A stretch of 13,239 nt of DNA, taken from positions 1 through 13,239 of the forward strand of contig JBOGWX010000093.1 in assembly GCA_050694055.1 (NCBI GenBank). Direction: 5' to 3'. The notes under the pieces are model-generated. The model saw only the letters and a program-made list of their open reading frames with translations, was not told the origin of the DNA and made no database searches. How positions within the stretch are numbered: the first letter of the stretch is position 1; every line of letters begins with the position of its first letter. A program made the translations under genes and the position numbers. The DNA is from WHSV01 sp050694055. GTDB taxonomy: Bacteria; Actinomycetota; CADDZG01; WHSQ01. Below are positions 7,319-13,239 of this stretch, piece after piece.

Positions 7319-8322
7319 GTTCGCTTAACTCCTGCTTCGGTCACTCTCTTGGCCGCCTTTCCCAGCACTGAACGGCGGAGCCGCCTAATCGTTTTGGTCT
7401 TGTACCAAGTGCGTGTCTGGGCCAGTTTCTGCACGCGGGTCATGAGGGAGGGGCCAGCCAGTCCTGCGTATCTCATTCCGAGCTCCCTCGCTCGATGACG
7501 GTTGAAGTCGTCGATCGCTCGATTAACTCTGCTGCTCGGCGAAGCTTCGATGAATCCCCGTTCGTCGACGGCGTGGTGGTAATGGACAATGAAGGGGGGC
7601 CTGAGTTCGGAGCTGAACCGATGATCCAGAGGTGCCCCGGTCGAGAAATTGAGGCTCGCGGGAAGCTCACGCAGAGACAGGTTGCTCTCGCGAATCGCGA
7701 GGGCGAACGCGATCTGGTTCTCATGATGGACCCTTCCGAAGCGCTCGTAGACGGGCGCAAAATTCCCCAGAACATCCGTCCAGGTGGCCACGAGCTGGGC
7801 TGCCATCGCGCGCGGGATGGTAATGACACCGGTGTTGTAGTAGGGGTAGGTTAGCTGGCCCGTGATTCGCATCACGCAGTTGGGCTCGGGCGGCGTCAGG
7901 TCGAACAACTCGTAGACCGAATCCCATTCATCAAGGCTCATGAGATCCCTCCCTGCGGGCACGATGCCGATCTCGTCGGCCGGAACCAGCGGCGAAAGAT
8001 CGCCCATCACCAGCACATCGCAGTCGAGTGCGATGAGCACGTCGAAATCTCGAGGCTCGTTGAACAGATCGAACATGCGCATCTTGTTGGAGAAGCGATA
8101 GCGCGATCCATAAGGAGGCACGACCTGAACATCAGCCCCGAGGTAAACGAGGGCCTTTTCGAACTCCGGTTTTACGCTTTCCACGAAGTTGACGACGACC
8201 GGAGCAGCCTTCCAGGTGCCGCCGAACTCGCGTAAGGACAACACGAGGTTGCGCGCCTTCTCGAACCACTCGGGCCTGTTCTCGGTAACGCAAGCGAATA
8301 GTGGATTGACTGCCTTCTGCAT
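7315..8322 (-). CDS. GT8-like nucleotide-diphospho-sugar transferase (GT-A fold)
   Basis: A 335-residue protein with GT-A features. The N-terminus NPLFACVTENRPEWFEKARN (6-25) starts the Rossmann-like sheet. FDVLIALDCDVLVMGDLSPL (93-112) contains the DxD motif D100-C-D102 expected to bind the metal and nucleotide sugar. YYNTGVITI (161-169) and HHENQIAFALA (199-209) match the NTG and DQ-type blocks of GT8-like enzymes, and HYHH (247-250) could give the third metal ligand. The basic C-terminus (about 295-335) may hold it to the membrane. An in-frame ATG at 8574 exists, but the extra 84 residues lie over the neighbouring sulfotransferase gene, are low in complexity and show no homology. The ATG at 8322 has GGGAGG just upstream and the family fold starts there. 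Assignment to GT8 itself is tentative; transferase fold is fairly sure. Confidence 0.75.
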   Translation of the reverse strand: MQKAVNPLFACVTENRPEWFEKARNLVLSLREFGGTWKAAPVVVNFVESVKPEFEKALVYLGADVQVVPPYGSRYRFSNKMRMFDLFNEPRDFDVLIALDCDVLVMGDLSPLVPADEIGIVPAGRDLMSLDEWDSVYELFDLTPPEPNCVMRITGQLTYPYYNTGVITIPRAMAAQLVATWTDVLGNFAPVYERFGRVHHENQIAFALAIRESNLSLRELPASLNFSTGAPLDHRFSSELRPPFIVHYHHAVDERGFIEASPSSRVNRAIDDFNRHRARELGMRYAGLAGPSLMTRVQKLAQTRTWYKTKTIRRLRRSVLGKAAKRVTEAGVKRT

Positions 8323-8326
8323 GAAT

Positions 8327-8332
8327 CCTCCC
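8327..8332 (-). promoter_or_regulatory. Shine-Dalgarno GGGAGG deciding the GT8-like start
   Basis: Minus-strand GGGAGG four bases before the ATG at 8322-8320. It lies in the 79-bp gap after the upstream sulfotransferase and argues against the longer reading that begins at 8574. Confidence 0.7.
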
Positions 8333-8401
8333 GTACGGTCTCGTCTCAAACGCCGTCCCGGCGCCGGCACCTCCAACCGACGAACAGGGAGGGCCCAGCG
8401 A

Positions 8402-9415
8402 CTACTTGCCCTCCGCGGAGCTCTTAACCCTGCGCGTGGCGGTCCTCCGCCGCCAATCCAGCTTCCGACTTGCACCTCGCGCAAGAGCCTCTGCACGTCG
8501 CAAACCGACCGCTCCGATCTCGAGGGAGGCCCCGATGCGGGAGGCGGTTGAAATGTGGTCGAAGCGACGTCCATAACCGAACTCTTCGAGCGTCTCTCCG
8601 GCTACCGCTTCGAAACGAGCGACGTCCTCATCACTCATCTTCGTGCGCCAGTCACGAAGTCCCTTGGTCGGGGGGCTGTAGAGGCCTTGATGGCGATGTG
8701 GATGCAATTCAAGGCTGAGCACCTCGGATGCGCGCTCGAAGTAGCGGAGCATCGATTCGTCAAAGCCCAGATCCACAAATGCGCACAACCGGCGGAGCTC
8801 GGATTCGGGATCGTCCACGAGCGCCTCATAGGTGACCTCTTGATATCGATTCTCGCCGAGGCGCCCGCCATCGCGCCGTCCGTGCTCGACACGCCTTCTC
8901 CAGTAAAGCGCAGCCTCGGTCACGCTCGACGGCCCCCACTCCTTGATGTCGACGTAGGACATCGCAACATTGCGACCATCCCTGATCAGATGAATGATGC
9001 GAGCCTCGGGAAACAACTGCGCGATCTGCGAGATTCGCAAGACGTGCGCTGGAGTCTTGTCTCCGAAGCGTTCTTTGCCTCGACTATCGGCGTAGACGCG
9101 GTAGAGACGCCGGATGAGGTCCGCAAAGCCGTCCGTGGGTGGATTCGCCAGCTCCCGTTGAACCAGACCTCGATCGAGACCCCACCGCTTGAACCTCGGG
9201 TGGGCGGTGAGCTCGGAGACGAACCGCCGGACATCGACGCCCCCACGGTTCTCGTACCGGTTCCGCCGCTGCCAGATGAAACCCGACTCTCCCGGGATCG
9301 CGATATCGGGATGCGAATCGAACATCGAGCGCAACATCGTGGTGCCGGATCGTCCGCACCCGAGAATGAACACAAAGGGCGTGTCGAGGGCGACGTCCGG
9401 TAAGTCATTCTTCAT
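8402..9415 (-). CDS. PAPS-dependent sulfotransferase family protein
   Basis: A 337-residue sulfotransferase-fold protein. The PAPS 5'-phosphosulfate loop is FVFILGCGRSGTTMLRSMF (14-32). FGDKTPAHV (117-125) is the block typical of bacterial and heparan/tyrosyl-type sulfotransferases, with a lysine near the catalytic site. The 3'-phosphate region is IHLIRDGRNVAMSYVD (141-156), with Arg145 and Ser153. YQEVTYEALVDDPESELRRL (191-210) is the usual helix leading to the C-terminal part. No signal peptide or membrane segment, so it acts in the cytoplasm before export. The ATG at 9415 overlaps the stop of the Wzt-like ATPase as ATGA, with GAGGG five bases upstream, so the two are translationally coupled. 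Acceptor is presumably a sugar of the exported glycan; lipid or peptide acceptors cannot be excluded from sequence. Confidence 0.87.
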   Translation of the reverse strand: MKNDLPDVALDTPFVFILGCGRSGTTMLRSMFDSHPDIAIPGESGFIWQRRNRYENRGGVDVRRFVSELTAHPRFKRWGLDRGLVQRELANPPTDGFADLIRRLYRVYADSRGKERFGDKTPAHVLRISQIAQLFPEARIIHLIRDGRNVAMSYVDIKEWGPSSVTEAALYWRRRVEHGRRDGGRLGENRYQEVTYEALVDDPESELRRLCAFVDLGFDESMLRYFERASEVLSLELHPHRHQGLYSPPTKGLRDWRTKMSDEDVARFEAVAGETLEEFGYGRRFDHISTASRIGASLEIGAVGLRRAEALARGASRKLDWRRRTATRRVKSSAEGK

Positions 9416-10695
9416 CCTGGCCCTCTATCATTCGATGCCGCCCGCGTGACCGGTATCTGTCCGCCGTGTCCGTTGGACCAGGCGGATGGAATCTCGACCG
9501 AGCCGAAGTCGTCCGGAAAGTAGTCGTGGTCTCGCTCGATCACGACTGCCCGGTCGAGCCGCCAGCGGTCGTGAATCGTGCCTTCCGGCGAAAGGATTCC
9601 CACGACGGGAAAGTAGATGCCGCTTCGGAAGCCGAGATTGTCGATGTTGCAGCTGACCGAGCCCCCGCCTTCGTGTAGCACCAACGGACGAGAAACCGCA
9701 GCGCCGAGCTCGCGGCCCGCTTCGTCGATGAACCCGATACAGAACACCGCCCGTTCGACATGAGCTGCCTCGTAAGAGATGGAGACCTTGACTCCGTTGT
9801 GCCTCGTCGGCTCTCCGACGTGCACCTCCAGCGCCCGCGCCCCGCCCGCACCCCATCGGTTCATTCCAGTCGCTTTCATGAGCTTGCGCGCAGCCGATCC
9901 GCCTTTGGTCCCTGGAACGGCGCTGGTTCGTCGCTCCATCGCCCGGGCGTAATCGGCGAGCACCTTCGAGGTTGGTCCTTCCTGCACGACTTGGCCGTGA
10001 TCCAACCACGCGACCTGCTGGGTCATGTTGCGAACCAGACCGAGGTTGTGTGAAACGAACAGCAGCGTTCCGCCGCCCCTCCTATAATCGTCGAGCCACT
10101 TGATACAGCGATGCTGGAAGTTGGCGTCGCCGACTGCGAGGACCTCGTCGATCAGAAGGATCTCGGGATCGAGGGTCGCGATCGTCGCGAATCCCAATCG
10201 GGCCGACATTCCGGCCGAATATCTCTTCACCGGCGTGTCGAGCATCTCGTCGATCTCGGCGAACTCGGATATCCTCTGGATCCTCGTGCGCATATCGCGC
10301 CGGCCGAATCCGTGCATCGATCCGAGGTAGTAGATGTTCTCTCTGCCGGTGAGCTCCAGGTGAAATCCGACCATCGCGTCGATGAGGGCGGCAACTCGGC
10401 CCCGCACCTGGATTGAGCCCGCGGTAGGGGCGGTAACCCCGGCGATGACTCTCAGCAGAGTGGTCTTGCCGGCGCCGTTGTGACCAACGAGACCGAGCGA
10501 CGACCCCGATGGGACCGTGATGTTCACGTCTTCGAGGGCGTTGAATGTGTTCTTGTACCACCACGACTTGAAGACCTTCGCGAGGCCCGTATCGAAGGGT
10601 GGAGGAATCATCTCGCGGATGCGGGCGCGCCCGACGCCGACACGATAGTTCTTCGTGACCGAGTTTGCGACGAGAATGTCCACGTCAGACCACAT
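9412..10695 (-). CDS. wzt: Wzt-like polysaccharide ABC transporter ATPase with C-terminal glycan-binding domain
   Basis: ATPase subunit of an ABC-2 polysaccharide exporter, 427 residues from the ATG at 10695. The nucleotide-binding domain has Walker A GHNGAGKTT (71-79), the modified signature YSAGMSARL (159-167), Walker B with ILLIDEVLAVGD (179-190) and switch His216 in VSHN. A linker (about 255-280) leads to a beta-rich C-terminal domain (about 280-403: LEVHVGEPTRHNGVKVSISY, CIGFIDEAGRE, YFPVVGILSPEG) like the Wzt C-terminal domain, which in E. coli O8/O9a recognises the finished, end-modified chain. An in-frame ATG at 10818 would add 41 residues, but they overlap the permease gene and look unrelated to the family. 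No clear Shine-Dalgarno marks 10695; GTG at 10683 is an alternative. Overlaps the permease by 11 bp and the following sulfotransferase by 4 bp. Confidence 0.9.
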   Translation of the reverse strand: MWSDVDILVANSVTKNYRVGVGRARIREMIPPPFDTGLAKVFKSWWYKNTFNALEDVNITVPSGSSLGLVGHNGAGKTTLLRVIAGVTAPTAGSIQVRGRVAALIDAMVGFHLELTGRENIYYLGSMHGFGRRDMRTRIQRISEFAEIDEMLDTPVKRYSAGMSARLGFATIATLDPEILLIDEVLAVGDANFQHRCIKWLDDYRRGGGTLLFVSHNLGLVRNMTQQVAWLDHGQVVQEGPTSKVLADYARAMERRTSAVPGTKGGSAARKLMKATGMNRWGAGGARALEVHVGEPTRHNGVKVSISYEAAHVERAVFCIGFIDEAGRELGAAVSRPLVLHEGGGSVSCNIDNLGFRSGIYFPVVGILSPEGTIHDRWRLDRAVVIERDHDYFPDDFGSVEIPSAWSNGHGGQIPVTRAASNDRGPG

Positions 10696-11458
10696 CCGCA
10701 AAACGGGTCTCGACGGACGAGAAATACCACGAGCCGATCGCGAGAAGAGCCATGGCACCGACCATCGTCGGCCAGAGAAGCCCCGGATCGGGAACCGTGC
10801 CGTGCACCAGAACGTCACGGAACGACTCGACCAGCCCGGTCATCGGATTCGCGAGCACGAATGCCCTCATACTCTCTGGTACCCCGCTGAGTGGGTACAG
10901 CACCGGCGTGAGCAACAACCACAGCTGGGTGCCGAGCGGGACCGCCAGCTTGATGTCTCGAGCGAAGACGTTCATCGCGCTCCCCACCAGCACCACCCCC
11001 AGAATCAACACCAGTTCGACGGCGAACAGAGCGGGGAACCACAGCGCTGTGAGGGGCAGGCCGTCGCCGACCGCGTAGGCAATGAATACGAAGATTGCTC
11101 CGGAAATGACGAAGTCGATTATCGAGATGCCGATGGTCCCCACCGGCAGCGCCGCCCGCGGGAACGGAATGCGTGTCAGCGTCGTCGAGTTCGACACAAT
11201 GCTGGGGATCCCCGCCGTGAGGCTGGTGGCGAAGAACGTCCATGGTACGAGCGCAGCCATCGTAACGACGGAGTACTCCTCGTCGCCAGTGTCGACACCG
11301 GCAATACCCTTGAAGACCAGCATCCCGGCGGCCAGCGTGGCTAGCGGCGGGAGGATCGCCCAGGTGATGCCGACCATCGACTGGCGGTAACGGATTTGAT
11401 ATTGCCGCCGAACCAGTGCCAGAACGAGGCCCCGATGGGACCATAACCTTCGGAACAA
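10685..11458 (-). CDS. wzm: Wzm-like ABC-2 polysaccharide export permease
   Basis: Membrane subunit partnering the ATPase encoded immediately downstream. From the TTG at 11458 it has 257 residues, the usual size for this family. A basic cytoplasmic N-terminus with ALVRRQYQIRYRQSMVG is followed by about six hydrophobic segments, including ITWAILPPLATLAAGMLVF, TMAALVPWTFFATSLTAGI, ISIIDFVISGAIFVFIAYAV, FAVELVLILGVVLVGSAMNV, LWLLLTPVLYPLSGV and MVGAMALLAIGSWYF. The pattern WTFFATSL...SNSTTLTRIPFPRAALP is characteristic of O-antigen and teichoic-acid exporters. The frame stays open to an ATG at 11815, but that upstream stretch overlaps the nucleotidyltransferase gene and is Ser/Pro/Arg-rich without family similarity. 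AAGGAG six bases before TTG favours 11458; GTG at 11500 or 11488 would add 14 or 10 residues. Confidence 0.9.
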   Translation of the reverse strand: MFRRLWSHRGLVLALVRRQYQIRYRQSMVGITWAILPPLATLAAGMLVFKGIAGVDTGDEEYSVVTMAALVPWTFFATSLTAGIPSIVSNSTTLTRIPFPRAALPVGTIGISIIDFVISGAIFVFIAYAVGDGLPLTALWFPALFAVELVLILGVVLVGSAMNVFARDIKLAVPLGTQLWLLLTPVLYPLSGVPESMRAFVLANPMTGLVESFRDVLVHGTVPDPGLLWPTMVGAMALLAIGSWYFSSVETRFADVV

Positions 11459-11464
11459 ATCGTT

Positions 11465-11470
11465 CTCCTT
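11465..11470 (-). promoter_or_regulatory. Shine-Dalgarno AAGGAG supporting a TTG start for the permease
   Basis: Minus-strand AAGGAG at a 6-nt spacing from TTG 11458-11456. The alternative GTG codons at 11500 and 11488 lack a comparable site, and the long reading from 11815 lies in the previous gene. Confidence 0.65.
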
Positions 11471-11507
11471 TTCTAGTTGTCTTTGCACCAGATGTGCCAC
11501 CGATGAG

Positions 11508-12635
11508 TCATCGGTGGGTTCTGCGCAGCCGCCGCAGCGGCACGGCCCACCGCCGTCTGTACGAGGGCCTCTCCCCTTGGGGGGTGCGGGCCTCGAGGAA
11601 CTCTCTAGCGGGGACGACGAGGTCGAGGACATAAGCGGCCTTCCGTCGAAGGCCGGGGATGGCGAGAAGCGTGAGCAGGGCAGTCTCTCCACGTCGTCGT
11701 CGTTCGCCGCAATACGCGCGAAGGGCACGGCGTTCGAGGCGCCCCTGCTTGGCCGCAGCGAGCCGTAGTGCCCCGTCGGGAAGGCCGACTTCGAGTTCTC
11801 GTTGAAGGTTTTCAACGGCGTGGTGAATCACCGGAACCAGTTTCCACACGGACGCCATCCGCCCTGCGAGGTCCCAGTCGACCTCCACGTTCCAGGAGAT
11901 CTGCGCCACGTCTCTCAGCGGCAAGAGCAGTGGAGGCGTCCATCCCAGCGAGGCGTGGACGCAGGAATGCAGGAAGAGGTCGGTGTCCGCGAGCCGCCGC
12001 AGACGACGGCCTGCGAGCGTGAAAGTCGTCGCTCGACTGAGCATCTCCTCGGGATCGATCCACAACCCGAAGGGGCCGATGACAAGGGTCCGGTGGAGGT
12101 CGATCTCGCTGCCGTCGGACCCCACGTGCATCGCGGCCTTGCCGAATCTCTCGTCGAACCCGCGCCGTGGTTCGGGGAGTTTCCTGCGGTATCCCAGATC
12201 GCGCAGGACGGAGCAGGCCCGTCTCCATTCATGCGTCGCTACGAGGAGATCGATGTCTCCAAAAGCCCTCCATGCGGGGTCGGGGTAGACCTGGTGGGCA
12301 AGGGCCGGACCCTTCAGGACCACGGGCTCCAGACCCGCGGCCTCGAGCGCCTCGAACACGCCGATCAAACGGCGCTCTAGCTCCACTGCCTGAACCATCG
12401 CCTCGCGCTGACGATCGACAAGCTCCTGGGCCTGATGATCTTTCGGTTGTAGGAGGCCTGCCTCCATGGCTGCGACGGCGAAGCCGGTGAGTCGCTGACG
12501 AACGATGGAGTCGCGAAACGCCGTCCAGGAGTCGTCATCCGATAGGAGAGCCACGGGCCGCGGTTCTCGGCCCGGCAAACCGAAGGCGGCCACCTGCTCG
12601 ACCGCGGTGAGCAGGTTCGCCCCCTCAGGCGCCAT
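11508..12635 (-). CDS. Nucleotidyltransferase family protein (NTP_transf_5 type)
   Basis: A 375-residue protein of the uncharacterised nucleotidyltransferase group typified by NTP_transf_5 (PF14907), with a Pol-beta-like core. After an alpha-helical N-terminal region (about 1-95) comes VVLKGPALAHQVYPDPAWR (105-123), then FGDIDLLV (125-132), where D127 and D129 form the metal-binding pair, and GSEIDLHRTLV (175-185), where D179 fits the third carboxylate. The rest is largely helical and ends in a basic tail. Reaction and substrate are unknown for the family; nucleotidyl transfer to a sugar, lipid or protein is possible. The ATG at 12635 is preceded by GAGGGAG at 6 nt, whereas the longer in-frame ATG at 12845 overlaps the PqqD-like gene. 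It overlaps that gene's 3' end by 11 bp, suggesting the two products work together. Confidence 0.8.
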   Translation of the reverse strand: MAPEGANLLTAVEQVAAFGLPGREPRPVALLSDDDSWTAFRDSIVRQRLTGFAVAAMEAGLLQPKDHQAQELVDRQREAMVQAVELERRLIGVFEALEAAGLEPVVLKGPALAHQVYPDPAWRAFGDIDLLVATHEWRRACSVLRDLGYRRKLPEPRRGFDERFGKAAMHVGSDGSEIDLHRTLVIGPFGLWIDPEEMLSRATTFTLAGRRLRRLADTDLFLHSCVHASLGWTPPLLLPLRDVAQISWNVEVDWDLAGRMASVWKLVPVIHHAVENLQRELEVGLPDGALRLAAAKQGRLERRALRAYCGERRRRGETALLTLLAIPGLRRKAAYVLDLVVPAREFLEARTPQGERPSYRRRWAVPLRRLRRTHR

Positions 12636-12957
12636 CGCATTCTCCCTCGACGAGATCTCGATCCAAGAGATCGGTGACCAGGCCGGCGATGTCGAAGGCG
12701 ATCGAGCGTGGGGACGTATCGTAAAGGGCGGCAAGAAGCACGACCAACTCCGCCACGGTCCTTGGCTCCGAGAGGGCTCGCCAGCACTCAGCCGCCGTTC
12801 CGCAGAGCCGGTAACTGGATCCCTCCGTGACGCCGGACAAGACAACCTCGGAGGCCACGTTGCGTTCTAGCACCGAGGAAGCCTGCCGGTACCGTTCCGC
12901 GGCGACCATGATGGCGTCGTAGTCGCCGGTCTCAAAGGTCGTGATCATGCCGGTCAC
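12625..12957 (-). CDS. PqqD-like (RRE-fold) small protein
   Basis: A 110-residue protein whose layout matches PqqD-family proteins. A strand region with SSVLERNVASEVVLSG (27-42) is followed by SSYRLCGTAAECWRAL (47-62), corresponding to the usual 'Y-x-L-N-x-T-A-x-x-I-W' block, and TVAELVVLLAALYD (67-80), the 'tv-e-i...l...y' helix. IAFDIAGLVTDLLDRDLV (86-103) is the terminal helix pair ending in a leucine-valine cap. PqqD proteins bind leader peptides in RiPP systems, but PqqD-like genes also sit in polysaccharide loci where their role is not known. The GTG at 12957 is the furthest start; ATG at 12948 would remove three residues, and neither has a strong Shine-Dalgarno. No precursor-peptide gene or radical-SAM partner is visible. 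A partnership with the overlapping nucleotidyltransferase is inferred from position. Confidence 0.72.
   Translation of the reverse strand: MTGMITTFETGDYDAIMVAAERYRQASSVLERNVASEVVLSGVTEGSSYRLCGTAAECWRALSEPRTVAELVVLLAALYDTSPRSIAFDIAGLVTDLLDRDLVEGECDGA
12642..12648 (-). promoter_or_regulatory. Shine-Dalgarno GAGGGAG deciding the nucleotidyltransferase start
   Basis: Minus-strand GAGGGAG six bases before the ATG at 12635-12633, inside the 3' end of the PqqD-like gene. It supports the short, homologous start over the ATG at 12845. Confidence 0.65.
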
Positions 12958-13005
12958 AGGGGCTGCACCATGCTCATCGGTTGCTTTCTCGATTGTGGGT
13001 CGGTT

Positions 13006-13239
13006 CTAAAGACGGACGACTTCGGGTCGACGGTCGTCGCCAAACGCATTGCGCCCGTCGAAAATCAGTCGAGCGTGATCCGCGATCCAGTTGAGGTCGT
13101 AGGTCGAGTGCGGTGTAAGGATCGCGACGCAATCGGCGGCCTCGAGTACGTGGTGCGTTAACTCGGTTCTGCCGCAGGGGACTCCGCCGAGGTCCAGTGT
13201 CTCGACGTAGGGATCGTGGTAGCTGACCGAGGCACCTCG
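13006..13239 (-). CDS. UDP-sugar 6-dehydrogenase, C-terminal part (5' end outside window)
   Basis: The minus strand is open from the window edge to a TAG at 13008-13006, giving 77 residues without a start codon. They match the C-terminal UDP-binding domain of the UDP-glucose/UDP-HexNAc dehydrogenase family. GASVSYHDPYVETL opens it, with the HDP signature close to the UDP-N-acetylhexosamine (WbpA/WecC) branch. It continues with AADCVAILTPHSTYDLNWI and ARLIFDGRNAF, where the latter replaces the usual 'lvvDtRna'. The enzyme oxidises the C6 hydroxyl of a UDP-sugar to a carboxylate with two NAD+, supplying a uronic acid for the glycan. It is the first gene of the array in view, 48 bp before the PqqD-like gene. 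Family is confident; exact substrate is not, since only the C-terminal domain is visible. Confidence 0.85.
   Translation of the reverse strand, partial: RGASVSYHDPYVETLDLGGVPCGRTELTHHVLEAADCVAILTPHSTYDLNWIADHARLIFDGRNAFGDDRRPEVVRL

Larger units (their letters stand above)
1515..13239 (-). other. Predicted polycistronic unit: sulfated polysaccharide synthesis and ABC export
   Basis: Twelve genes lie head-to-tail on the minus strand with gaps of 79 bp or less. The overlaps include ATGA at 9412-9415 (ABC ATPase to sulfotransferase), GTGA at 7315-7318 (GT8-like to sulfotransferase), about 11 bp at 12625-12635 and about 11 bp at 10685-10695. Such packing usually means one transcript with coupled translation. 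No gap looked large enough, or carried a hairpin plus T-run clear enough, to argue for an internal terminator. The promoter must lie beyond the right edge. A single transcript is inference from spacing. Confidence 0.7.

Noticed and set aside
8323..8574. 84-residue extension of the GT8-like protein
   Set aside because: Mostly overlaps the sulfotransferase gene in another frame and is low in complexity; the ATG at 8322 has GGGAGG just upstream.
6362..9415. Sulfotransferase pair as a recent tandem duplication
   Set aside because: The two proteins share only the short PAPS-binding motifs and are separated by an unrelated transferase gene.
11459..11815. N-terminal extension of the ABC permease frame up to ATG 11815
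   Set aside because: It lies over the nucleotidyltransferase 3' end, is Ser/Pro/Arg-rich with no membrane or family character, and a TTG with an ideal Shine-Dalgarno lies where the permease family begins.
11508..12957. RiPP (lasso or PQQ-like) biosynthetic cluster
   Set aside because: Only a PqqD-like protein is present; no precursor peptide, radical SAM enzyme, protease or cyclase is visible, while all neighbours are glycan genes.
12970..13161. Small plus-strand reading frame of 63 codons
   Set aside because: It is antisense to the UDP-sugar dehydrogenase tail, which has clear homology on the minus strand.

Overview
This is a high-GC bacterial window (GC-rich third codon positions; GTG and TTG starts behind clear Shine-Dalgarno sequences). 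It is almost fully coding, with no intergenic stretch above about 80 bp. Protein character suggests an environmental high-GC bacterium, perhaps Actinomycetota, but nothing here fixes the phylum. I saw no rRNA, tRNA, insertion sequence or CRISPR array.

Left edge (1-1509, + strand): the 3' part of a G8-domain / right-handed beta-helix protein resembling the animal CEMIP/TMEM2 hyaluronan-degrading family. It converges tail-to-tail on the rest of the window, with only 5 bp between stop codons.

Everything else (1515-13239) is one minus-strand array of 12 closely packed genes, probably a single operon read from right to left. In transcription order it encodes: the C-terminal end of a UDP-sugar dehydrogenase (cut by the window edge), a PqqD-like small protein, an NTP_transf_5-type nucleotidyltransferase, a Wzm-like ABC permease, a Wzt-like ABC ATPase with a C-terminal glycan-recognition domain, a sulfotransferase, a GT8-like transferase with a DxD motif, a second unrelated-looking sulfotransferase, a GT4 glycosyltransferase, a sulfatase-fold enzyme whose formylglycine position is threonine, a GT2 glycosyltransferase and a second GT4 glycosyltransferase. 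Three junctions overlap by 4 to 11 bp, and most others are separated by less than 60 bp.

Taken together the window looks like the core of a locus for an acidic, probably sulfated, cell-surface or secreted polysaccharide. The dehydrogenase would make a uronic-acid nucleotide sugar, the glycosyltransferases assemble the chain in the cytoplasm, PAPS-dependent sulfotransferases decorate it, and the Wzm/Wzt pair exports it. The beta-helix protein is a candidate glycan-binding or glycan-cleaving partner. Notable points are the Thr-for-Cys sulfatase homologue, the sulfotransferase translationally coupled to the exporter ATPase, the PqqD/nucleotidyltransferase pair in an export operon, and the CEMIP-like protein beside a sulfated-glycan locus. 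Chain-initiating transferase, PAPS synthesis and sulfate uptake genes are not in view. Polymer chemistry and all gene partnerships are inference.
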